Shown here in pieces: positions 1-6,123 of a stretch of DNA of 22,909 bases. The DNA lies in assembly GCA_028275005.1 (NCBI GenBank), contig JAQCNN010000210.1, positions 1 through 22,909 on the forward strand, written 5' to 3'. A program made the position numbers and the translations under genes. Position 1 is the stretch's first letter. Each line of letters opens with the position of its first letter. Source of the stretch: Salinirussus sp. (lineage in GTDB: Archaea > Halobacteriota > Halobacteria > Halobacteriales > Haloarculaceae). The notes beneath the pieces are model-generated. The model did no database searches. It saw nothing but the letters and a program-made list of their open reading frames with translations, and was not told the DNA's origin.

Positions 1-428
1 TTACCACCCTCCTGTTCGACGACGACGGACGGGTCCTGCTCGCACAGCGCAGCCCGGACAAGCGGCTGTGGGACACCTACTGGGACGGGACGGTCGCCTC
101 CCACCCCGTCGACGGCCAGACACAGGTCGAAGCCGCCGAGCAGCGCCTCGAGGAGGAACTCGGCGTGACGCCGAGCCAGTACGACGACCTCCAGGTCATC
201 GACCGCTTCGAGTACAAGCGCTACTACCTCGACGAGGGCGTCGAACACGAGGTGTGTGCGGTGCTGCGGGCCACGCTCTCGGACACCACACTCGCGCCCG
301 ACGACACCGAGGTCGCCGGCCTGCTGTGGGCGCCCTACGAGCGCCTGCACCGCAACCCACGGTGGTACCGGCAGCTCCGGCTGTGTCCGTGGTTCGAGAT
401 CGCGGTGCGTCGGGATACGCAGGACTGA
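1..428 (+). CDS. idi: Type I isopentenyl-diphosphate delta-isomerase-like Nudix protein (5' end missing)
   Basis: The gene enters from the left edge; the first complete codon in frame is at position 3 and the stop is TGA at 426-428. The visible 141 residues match a type I IPP isomerase: LLFDDDGRVLLAQRS at the start, then KRLWDTYWDGTVASHPV, then the Nudix-like helix EAAEQRLEEELGV, then EHEVCAVL, which carries the conserved metal/catalytic glutamate. In the known family this enzyme interconverts isopentenyl and dimethylallyl diphosphate in the cytoplasm, feeding archaeal lipids and carotenoids. The odd point is the residue aligned to the catalytic cysteine of the bacterial enzyme (VCGHP), which is alanine here (VASHP, codon 96-98). 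The protein could therefore be a diverged haloarchaeal form or a Nudix hydrolase of another specificity. Family assignment is firm; activity is less certain. Its start and promoter lie outside the window. Confidence 0.85.
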   Translation, partial: TTLLFDDDGRVLLAQRSPDKRLWDTYWDGTVASHPVDGQTQVEAAEQRLEEELGVTPSQYDDLQVIDRFEYKRYYLDEGVEHEVCAVLRATLSDTTLAPDDTEVAGLLWAPYERLHRNPRWYRQLRLCPWFEIAVRRDTQD

Positions 429-468
429 CCGGCGGACCGTGGCGCGGTCGTGTCCGCCTCGCCGGCGG

Positions 469-846
469 CTACGCCCGCGACCGCACCGCCGCCCACACCG
501 CTACCGCGCCGAGCAACAGTGCGGGAATCAGCGGCAAGACGAGGTAGGCATCCCGCAGTGTCAGCCCTAACGACGCGATGAACCCCTCCGCCTGCGGGAG
601 AAAGAGGATGACCGCCGGCACCACCAGAAAGCACGCCAGGATAGTCGCGACCAGCAGCCAGCCCCGCCAGTCGAAGCCGGAGTCGCTCGGCGGGGCCTGG
701 TGTGGCCGCACACCCTCCGGGTCGTGGATGTAGGTGTCGCCGTCCGGGTCGTCTCCGGCGGCTGTGTCGGGTGTGTCCGACCCGGCACCGCCGCTCCCCG
801 TGCCGCGGTCGACCCGGCTGTGCTCCGTCGGGGTGTCGTCAGCCAT
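469..846 (-). CDS. Small two-helix membrane protein, function unknown
   Basis: This 125-residue protein has an acidic, Gly/Asp/Thr-rich cytoplasmic-type N-terminus (about residues 1-58) with the motif YIHDPEGVRPHQAPP. Two hydrophobic segments follow, at about 62-84 and 98-121, and it ends in a short basic tail. I chose the ATG at 844-846 because it follows the stop of the upstream dehydrogenase gene (851) by four bases, which suggests translational coupling in one transcript; a start 14 codons further upstream would overlap that gene. I do not recognise a family. It looks like a conserved haloarchaeal membrane protein of the kind often annotated as hypothetical. It ends 40 bases from the convergent isomerase-like gene. 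Confidence 0.7.
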   Translation of the reverse strand: MADDTPTEHSRVDRGTGSGGAGSDTPDTAAGDDPDGDTYIHDPEGVRPHQAPPSDSGFDWRGWLLVATILACFLVVPAVILFLPQAEGFIASLGLTLRDAYLVLPLIPALLLGAVAVWAAVRSRA

Positions 847-850
847 TCGC

Positions 851-1891
851 TCAGTGTTCGCTGTCGGGAACGACGACAACCTTGCCAAAGCCCTCGCGGT
901 CCTCGATCATCTCGTGTGCGCGGGCGGCCTCACTCATCGGCAGCGTGTCGCGGATCCGGGGCTCAAGTGCCCCGTCCCAGACCAGTTCGAGGACGTCGTC
1001 CACCTCACCGGGGGTGCCCATCGTCGAGCCGATGACCTCGAGTTGGTTCCAGAAGATCCGGTCGATGTCGGTCTCGGGGTTGCCGCCGGTGGTCGCCCCG
1101 CAGGTGAGTACGCGCCCACCCTTTGCGAGGCTGGCGAGGGAGTCCTGCCAGGTCTGGGCGCCGACGTGGTCGACGACCACGTCCACGCCCCGGCCGTCGG
1201 TCGCGTCACGGATCGCACTCGCGAAGTTCTCCGTCTCGTAGTTGATGGTGTGGTCGGCACCGACCTCCGCGGCGTAGTCGAGTTTCTCCTCGGTGGAGGC
1301 CGTGGCGTAGACCTCCGCGCCGACGTAGTCGGCGATCTGGACGGCAGCGTGGCCGACGCCGCCGCTGGCACCCAGCACCAGCACCTGCTCGCCGGGGCCG
1401 ACGTCGCCACGGGAGATCATCATCCGCCAGGCGGTCTGGAAGACCAGCGGCGCGGCCGCGGCGGTCTCCCAGTCGACGTGGTCGGGGACGGGAACGAGGT
1501 TCTCCGCGGGGACTGCGGCGAGTTCGGAGTGGACGCCGCGGGTGTGCTCACCCAGGATCTGGAAGCGCTTACAGAGTGTCGTCTCGCCGTCCCGGCAGAA
1601 CTCACACTCCCCACAGTAGAGCCCCGAGGAGACCGCGACGCCGTCACCGTCCTCGAAGCGTGTGACGTCCGCGCCGACCGCCTCGACGACACCGGCGGCG
1701 TCACTGCCGGGGATGTGTGGCATCTCGACGTTGATCGTCGGTAGCCCTCGTCGGGTCCAGATGTCGAGGTGGTTCAGGGCACCGGCCTTTATATCGACCA
1801 GCACCTCGTCGTCGGCTATCTCCGGGTCCGGAAACTCGCCGTACTCGATAACATCACGTTCGCCGTGTTCGGTGAACTGAACTGCCTCCAT
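851..1891 (-). CDS. Zinc-binding medium-chain alcohol dehydrogenase / quinone oxidoreductase family protein
   Basis: This 346-residue protein is a full-length MDR-superfamily NAD(P)-dependent oxidoreductase. The N-terminal GroES-like fold carries NHLDIW (Asn40) and GSDAAG where true zinc alcohol dehydrogenases have the catalytic-zinc Cys and Gly-His-Glu, so a catalytic zinc is unlikely. The structural zinc site is intact, with Cys93, Cys96, Cys99 and Cys107 (YCGECEFCRDGETTLC). The Rossmann domain begins with VLVLGASGGVG (about 170-180), typical of NADPH-using quinone or crotonyl-CoA reductases. The substrate cannot be told from sequence. The start is the ATG at 1889-1891, with GTTTTTC (1915-1921) 24-30 bases upstream and no leader. 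A small membrane protein gene follows four bases after its stop. Confidence 0.88.
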   Translation of the reverse strand: MEAVQFTEHGERDVIEYGEFPDPEIADDEVLVDIKAGALNHLDIWTRRGLPTINVEMPHIPGSDAAGVVEAVGADVTRFEDGDGVAVSSGLYCGECEFCRDGETTLCKRFQILGEHTRGVHSELAAVPAENLVPVPDHVDWETAAAAPLVFQTAWRMMISRGDVGPGEQVLVLGASGGVGHAAVQIADYVGAEVYATASTEEKLDYAAEVGADHTINYETENFASAIRDATDGRGVDVVVDHVGAQTWQDSLASLAKGGRVLTCGATTGGNPETDIDRIFWNQLEVIGSTMGTPGEVDDVLELVWDGALEPRIRDTLPMSEAARAHEMIEDREGFGKVVVVPDSEH

Positions 1892-1914
1892 ACCCGGGGA
1901 GTAGGGTGGCCTGC

Positions 1915-1921
1915 GAAAAAC
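1915..1921 (-). promoter_or_regulatory. TATA-like box of the MDR dehydrogenase gene
   Basis: Reading the minus strand, GTTTTTC lies 24-30 bases before the ATG at 1891, in an otherwise G+C-rich gap. The spacing matches an archaeal TATA box driving a leaderless transcript. This is inferred from position and composition only. Confidence 0.45.
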
Positions 1922-2023
1922 ACTGACGGTGGCCGCTGGCCGGGACAGACTGGCTGTGGGGTCGCCCGCCCGCGCCGAAACCGGGAGACAGAGATTTGCC
2001 CCGTCGTCCCGTGACCCCCAACT

Positions 2024-2428
2024 ATGCGGCGACGCGCCCTGCCCGCCCTACTCGTCGTGGTCGTCGTGCTGAGTGGCTGCCAGGCCGTCCTCCCCGCCTC
2101 GGGGCCGCCTGCCGGACTGCCCGAGGAGCCTCCACGGGTGCTCTGTGACGCGGCCTGGGGCGAGGAGGAGGTCACCGTCACGGTTGCGGCCGGCCACGCG
2201 CTCACCGCCGACTGGGCGGTCAACCTCTCCGTTGCCGGGACCGCGGCGGGGACGACGCTGTGGGCCTCGACAGTCGCACCCGGGCAGGCACAGGGGTCGT
2301 ACCCGGTCGAACCCGGTGACAGCCTCACCGTCCCGGTCGAGCCCGGTCGCGACCGTCTCAGGGTCACCGTCGCCTCGACCCGGACGGCAACGACGCTGTG
2401 TACCCTCTACCGGGGGGCGAGCCCATGA
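2024..2428 (+). CDS. Secreted lipoprotein with a beta-rich mature domain, function unknown
   Basis: This 134-residue protein has a textbook lipoprotein signal: MRRR, a run of Leu/Val (residues 9-16), then the lipobox LSGC with lipidation at Cys19. The mature part is about 115 residues, Val/Thr-rich and probably an all-beta, Ig-like fold. It contains two further cysteines (Cys41 and Cys126) that could form a disulfide outside the membrane. No twin-arginine consensus is seen, so Sec export is likely. The stop codon overlaps the ATG of the next gene (ATGA at 2425-2428), so the two are translated from one message and probably act together at the cell surface. I do not recognise a named family. 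Confidence 0.75.
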   Translation: MRRRALPALLVVVVVLSGCQAVLPASGPPAGLPEEPPRVLCDAAWGEEEVTVTVAAGHALTADWAVNLSVAGTAAGTTLWASTVAPGQAQGSYPVEPGDSLTVPVEPGRDRLRVTVASTRTATTLCTLYRGASP

Positions 2429-3399
2429 GCGACGACGCCGGTGGCGGCGACGAGCGGCGCAGTGACGGGCCGCTCGGGCCGCTCCGCGCGGGGGCGAGGT
2501 TTCTCCGGCGCTACTGGCCGGTCCTGGCCGCCGTTGCCGTCCTCGCGCTCGCACCGACGGTCCCCTGGGTGCTGGTTGCCGACATCCACCGGTCGGTCCC
2601 CTGGGACCCCGTCGACACCGACCGGGCCGGGCCCGCGGTGATGGACGACGTGACCGACCAGCTTCGTGCGGTCGACCACCGGCGGGTCTCGCGGGTGTTT
2701 CTCCTCGAGAACGGGACGCGGACCCGTTACGCCACCTACGAGACCGTCCGGGAGTTTAGCCGGTACCAGTACGTCGCGACGTTCGTCCGCTGGCGGGGGA
2801 TGCCCGACGACGCCGCGCTGTTCGGGCAACGGTTCCGTGCCGAGGTCTCCGTCGACGGGCCGGTCCAGGTGGTCCAGTACGCCGACGACAGTCTCGTCGC
2901 ACAGGGCTACCGGTTCAGCCTCGACCCCTCGTTGCTCCCCGAGGAGCCCGTCGGGAACCGGTCGGTGACGCTCCCGCCGGGTGCCGCCGGTGTCTCCTGG
3001 AACCGGACGAACACCCTCGGCCCGAACGAGAGTCTGGCCGGGCTCTACCGGCCGTACTTCTCGCCACGTGGCGGCGGCTGGGCGGTCCAGGCACGCAACG
3101 ACTCGGCGGTCGTCGTCGGGATCGACGACCCACAGGCGGTCTTTTCGACCGTCCCGATGGAGGCGGCGGCCGTCCACCCGGGCACCCGGGTCCGGGTCGT
3201 ACTCGACGCCAGGACCGGCCGCCCCGAGCGGGTGGTCGAGCACCGTGTGGTCACCCAGCGTGTCGACGGCGAGTTCCGGCGGCGCCACTACCTGGTTGTC
3301 ACCCGGTTTTCGGAGTGGCAGAGCGCTGACGCCCGCGAGCCGGCCTGGGTCGGTGACGGCGACCTCGACAGGCTGGTCGAGGACCTCCTGCACTACTGA
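2425..3399 (+). CDS. Single-pass membrane protein with large extracytoplasmic domain, function unknown
   Basis: The start is set at the ATG overlapping the lipoprotein stop (ATGA, 2425-2428), giving 324 residues; an in-frame upstream codon at 2398 would run inside the lipoprotein gene. A short Gly/Asp-rich N-terminus is followed by FLRRYWP and one hydrophobic helix (about residues 32-54), then roughly 270 residues expected outside the cell. That part holds five N-glycosylation sequons (NGT, NRS, NRT, NES and NDS), consistent with an exposed archaeal glycoprotein, and it has no cysteine-rich or enzymatic motif I recognise. Coupling to the lipoprotein gene suggests a membrane-surface pair. Function unknown. 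Confidence 0.78.
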   Translation: MSDDAGGGDERRSDGPLGPLRAGARFLRRYWPVLAAVAVLALAPTVPWVLVADIHRSVPWDPVDTDRAGPAVMDDVTDQLRAVDHRRVSRVFLLENGTRTRYATYETVREFSRYQYVATFVRWRGMPDDAALFGQRFRAEVSVDGPVQVVQYADDSLVAQGYRFSLDPSLLPEEPVGNRSVTLPPGAAGVSWNRTNTLGPNESLAGLYRPYFSPRGGGWAVQARNDSAVVVGIDDPQAVFSTVPMEAAAVHPGTRVRVVLDARTGRPERVVEHRVVTQRVDGEFRRRHYLVVTRFSEWQSADAREPAWVGDGDLDRLVEDLLHY

Positions 3400-3400
3400 G

Positions 3401-3407
3401 CTTTTGT
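3401..3407 (+). promoter_or_regulatory. TATA-like box of the MoaB-like gene
   Basis: CTTTTGT begins one base after the upstream stop codon's trailing base and lies 24-30 bases before the ATG at 3431. This is the leaderless spacing seen elsewhere in the window, so the gene probably has its own promoter although it follows closely on the same strand. Confidence 0.5.
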
Positions 3408-3430
3408 GCCTCGGCGTCCCAGACCGGTCT

Positions 3431-4078
3431 ATGGTCGACTTCCAGTCCCGCGACACCCGCCGCACCCACGGCGGTAGCGACGAGGATGGAGAGGCGAGCG
3501 ATGACGACGCGGACGAGACAGCGCCCGACAGCGGGGCGGCGGACACAGCGAGCGAGGGCGAGACCCCCGGTGCTGGCGACGCCGTTTCGGTCCCCGAGGC
3601 GATGACGTACGCGCTCGTGACGGTAGGGTCGCCGGCGGTCGACCCCGCGGACGCGGCGGTGGCGGCGCTTGACGGAGCCGAGGCCCGTGTCGTCGCCCGT
3701 CACAGCGTCGAGGCGACCGTCGACGCCGTCCAGTCGGCCGTCGGCGACCTCGTCGAGCGGCCGGACGTGGCCGCGGTTGTCACCCTCGGCGGCGTCGGTC
3801 TAGGCCCCGGGGACGTGACCCCTGACGCCGTCGAAGCCCTGTTCGACAAGCGCATGGACGGGTTCGGCGAACTCTACCGGGTCCTCGCCCACGAACGCGA
3901 GGGGACGGCCGTTGTCCGTGCGCGGGTGACGGCCGGTCTCGTCGGGACGGCCCCGGTCTTCTGTCTGCCCGGCGACCCCGAGGCCGCGCGCTACGGCCTC
4001 GAGCAGCTGGTGCTCGCCGAGGCCGAGGCGGTCGTCGACGAGGTAGCGACCGACAGCGAGTCGCCGGACGGTGTCTGA
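3431..4078 (+). CDS. MoaB/MogA-type molybdopterin-binding protein
   Basis: This 215-residue protein has an acidic, low-complexity extension at residues 1-55 followed by a MoCF-biosynthesis (MoaB/MogA) domain. Diagnostic segments are VVTLGGVGLGPGDVTPDAV (about 116-134), which matches the family's GGTG-x3-x-DVTP loop, then KRMDGFGELYR (about 140-150), and VFCLPGDPEAA near the end, matching the LPG-x-P-x-A motif. Known members bind or adenylylate molybdopterin during molybdenum/tungsten cofactor synthesis in the cytoplasm. One deviation is Val where the loop usually has Thr (GGVG instead of GGTG). The ATG at 3431 is supported by the TATA-like box at 3401; longer in-frame options run back into the previous gene. 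No other cofactor gene is adjacent. Confidence 0.82.
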   Translation: MVDFQSRDTRRTHGGSDEDGEASDDDADETAPDSGAADTASEGETPGAGDAVSVPEAMTYALVTVGSPAVDPADAAVAALDGAEARVVARHSVEATVDAVQSAVGDLVERPDVAAVVTLGGVGLGPGDVTPDAVEALFDKRMDGFGELYRVLAHEREGTAVVRARVTAGLVGTAPVFCLPGDPEAARYGLEQLVLAEAEAVVDEVATDSESPDGV

Positions 4079-4098
4079 ACCCCCGACCGGTCCCGCCC

Positions 4099-4105
4099 CT
4101 TTTGA
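4099..4105 (+). promoter_or_regulatory. TATA-like box of the MBL-fold hydrolase gene
   Basis: CTTTTGA lies 24-30 bases before the ATG at 4129 and within the 50-base gap after the MoaB-like gene. It is nearly identical to the box before that gene. Confidence 0.5.
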
Positions 4106-4128
4106 CCACTCGACCCCCAACTCCGGGT

Positions 4129-4839
4129 ATGGTGACAACCCTGACCGACGACGTCTGGTGGGTCGACTTGCAGGGGACAAACGCCTTTCTCGTCGACGAC
4201 GACGTCCTGACCCTGGTGGACGCGGGGATGCCCTGGCACAGCTCCCGGCTGGCGCGGGCCGTCGACCAGGTCGGGAGTGTCGGCGACATCGGGCGGGTCA
4301 TCGTCACACACTTTGACATCGACCACGTCGGCGGGCTCGGCAGGCTCGGCGGTCTCGACGCCACGGTCTACGTCGGTGTCGATGACGCCCCCTATCTGCG
4401 CGGCGAGGAGCGCCCGCCATTGGGTAACCGGAAAGGGCTGCTCCAGCGGGCACTCGACCTGACACGGGCCACACCGGACCTGCCCGTCGAGCCCGTCACC
4501 GACGGTGATACCGTCGGCTCATTTCGGGCCTACCACACACCCGGACACACCCCAGGGCACACCGCCTTCGTCAGCGAGGACCGCTCGCTTGGGCTGCTCG
4601 GCGACCTCGTCGTCGAGTCCGACGGGCGGTACGAGCTCCCGCCGTGGTATCTCAACTACGACGAGAGCCGGATCCGCGACAGTCTTGTCGACTTCGCAGA
4701 CCGGGCCGGTGAGTTTGCCGTTGCCTGTCAGGGCCACGGCACACCCTTCGTTGACCGGGGAACAGACCGGGTCGCAGACGCCGCCCGGCGGGCCGAGGAG
4801 GGTGGGACCGGCACCGACACGACCAGCACCCGGGCCTAA
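4129..4839 (+). CDS. Metallo-beta-lactamase-fold hydrolase
   Basis: This 236-residue protein is a cytoplasmic MBL-fold hydrolase of glyoxalase-II/beta-lactamase type. Visible motifs are NAFLVDDD and LVDAGMP near the N-terminus, THFDIDHVGG (His61, Asp63, Asp65, His66), HTPGHTPGHTAF, LLGDLV with the metal-bridging Asp, and GHG near the end. The second histidine of the usual HxHxDH motif is Asp here, a common variant among uncharacterised prokaryotic MBL proteins, so metal content and substrate are open. The start is the ATG at 4129; an earlier in-frame codon falls inside the promoter. Its stop overlaps that of the convergent gene on the other strand. Confidence 0.85.
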   Translation: MVTTLTDDVWWVDLQGTNAFLVDDDVLTLVDAGMPWHSSRLARAVDQVGSVGDIGRVIVTHFDIDHVGGLGRLGGLDATVYVGVDDAPYLRGEERPPLGNRKGLLQRALDLTRATPDLPVEPVTDGDTVGSFRAYHTPGHTPGHTAFVSEDRSLGLLGDLVVESDGRYELPPWYLNYDESRIRDSLVDFADRAGEFAVACQGHGTPFVDRGTDRVADAARRAEEGGTGTDTTSTRA

Positions 4840-5147
4840 AGCTCCGCCGCGACGGCGTCCGGGTCGAGCAGCTGTGGGTCGACCACGAGGTCGGCCTGCC
4901 CGCGGGCGAAGTCGGGCAGCGAGTCGGTGTCGTAGACGACCACCTTCAGGTCCTCGTTGAGGTCGAACGCGACCGGGATCGAGGTCGCCTGTCGGACCTC
5001 CGTCAGCACGTAGGCGCCGGCCTCGAGCACACCCGCCTCCTCCAGGGCCGGCCGGTTGGCCACGTCGACTCGCGTCACCTCGTGTCCCTCGGCCTCGGTG
5101 GCGGCCGCGATACCGTGTTCGTCCGGCCCGGCGACAATAACCCTCAT
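4836..5147 (-). CDS. Conserved small protein downstream of pyrG-guaA, function unknown
   Basis: This 103-residue acidic protein begins MRVIVAGPDEHG and alternates beta and alpha segments in a way that suggests a small Rossmann-like or receiver-like alpha/beta fold. There is no obvious catalytic motif; TEVRQATSIPVAFDLN and VVYDTDSLPDFARGQADLVVD are its most distinctive segments. I chose the ATG at 5145-5147; nine codons of upstream open frame precede it. It follows guaA by 58 bases on the same strand, next to pyrG. From memory, haloarchaeal homologues in this setting are sometimes labelled CTP synthetase, which would be wrong here because it has no synthetase or glutaminase domain. A role in nucleotide synthesis is inferred from context only. 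Confidence 0.72.
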   Translation of the reverse strand: MRVIVAGPDEHGIAAATEAEGHEVTRVDVANRPALEEAGVLEAGAYVLTEVRQATSIPVAFDLNEDLKVVVYDTDSLPDFARGQADLVVDPQLLDPDAVAAEL

Positions 5148-5170
5148 GACCTGTCTCAAGGAGTGCGACG

Positions 5171-5177
5171 GCATATG
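5171..5177 (-). promoter_or_regulatory. TATA-like box between guaA and the small downstream gene
   Basis: On the minus strand CATATGC lies 24-30 bases before the ATG at 5147. It suggests the small gene can be transcribed on its own in addition to any read-through from guaA. Confidence 0.4.
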
Positions 5178-5205
5178 TGTCCCGCTCTCGGCGTCGTGGC
5201 TGTGC

Positions 5206-6123
5206 TCACTCGTACTCGATGGTCGCGGGCGGCTTGTGGGTCACGTCGTAGAGCACCCGGGAGACGGTCTCGTTTTCCCCGGTGATCCGTGACTGGATGC
5301 GCTGGAGGGTCTCCCAGTCGACCTCCTGGGCACGGGCGGTCATCCCGTCACGGGACTCGACCGACCGCACCGCGACCACCCAGCCGTGGACGCGGTTGTC
5401 ACCCTTGACCCCCGTCGCTTTCCCGATGACCGCGGCCAGGGCCTGCCAGGGGTCGTGGTCGGCCAACTCCTCCTCGACGACGTGGTTGGCCTCCCGCGCC
5501 ACCGCGAGTTTCTCCTCGGTCACCTCGCCGAGGATCCGTACCGCCAGGCCGGGCCCGGGGAACGGCATCCGCTCGGAGACGACCGTCTCCAGGTCGAGCG
5601 CCCGGGCGACCTCCCGGACCTCGTCCTTGTAGAGGTCGCGCATCGGCTCGACGATCCCCTCGAAGTCGACGGCCTCGGGCAGACCGCCGACGTTGTGGTG
5701 GCTCTTGATCGTGCCCTCGCTCTCGATGCGGTCGGGGTAGATGGTCCCCTGGACGAGGTAGTCGGCACCGACCTCCTCGGCGACCGCTTCGAACTCGCGG
5801 ATGAACTGCTCGCCGATGGCGTGGCGCTTCTCCTCGGGGTCGGTGACCCCCTCCAGCGCCGCCAGGAACCGCTCGTTGGCGTCGATGACCCGCAACGAGT
5901 CCATGTAGTCGAAGGTCTCCCGGATACCCTCGGTCTCACCCTTCCGCATCAGCCCGGTGTCGACGTAGACCGGGGTGAGCTGGTCACCAACGGCGTCGTA
6001 GGCCAGCGCGGCAGCCGTCGAGGAGTCGACGCCGCCCGAGAGGGCGATGACCGCGTTGCTCTCGCCGACCGCCTCGGCGATCTCCGTCTTTGCCTCCGGG
6101 ACGAATGACTCGACGTCGACCAT
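5206..6123 (-). CDS. guaA: GMP synthase (glutamine-hydrolysing) subunit B, ATP-pyrophosphatase
   Basis: This 305-residue protein is the synthetase half of a split archaeal GMP synthase. It activates XMP with ATP and transfers ammonia to give GMP in the cytoplasm. The PP-loop SGGVDSS (residues 29-35) binds ATP pyrophosphate. Further family motifs are TPVYVDTGLMRKGE, the IKSHHNVGGLP segment, FPGPGLAVRILGE, and the C-terminal dimerisation part ending RVLYDVTHKPPATIEYE. There is no N-terminal class I glutaminase domain, so a separate GuaAa-type glutaminase must be encoded outside the window. The ATG shares one base with the pyrG stop (TGATG on the minus strand), implying coupled translation with CTP synthase. 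Archaeal databases often call this subunit guaAb or guaA-B. Confidence 0.95.
   Translation of the reverse strand: MVDVESFVPEAKTEIAEAVGESNAVIALSGGVDSSTAAALAYDAVGDQLTPVYVDTGLMRKGETEGIRETFDYMDSLRVIDANERFLAALEGVTDPEEKRHAIGEQFIREFEAVAEEVGADYLVQGTIYPDRIESEGTIKSHHNVGGLPEAVDFEGIVEPMRDLYKDEVREVARALDLETVVSERMPFPGPGLAVRILGEVTEEKLAVAREANHVVEEELADHDPWQALAAVIGKATGVKGDNRVHGWVVAVRSVESRDGMTARAQEVDWETLQRIQSRITGENETVSRVLYDVTHKPPATIEYE

Noticed and set aside
734..1744. A 336-codon plus-strand frame opposite the dehydrogenase gene
   Set aside because: It is an antisense shadow caused by high G+C; the minus-strand protein shows the complete MDR fold.
5386..6108. A 240-codon plus-strand frame opposite guaA
   Set aside because: It is an antisense shadow of a clearly conserved enzyme gene.
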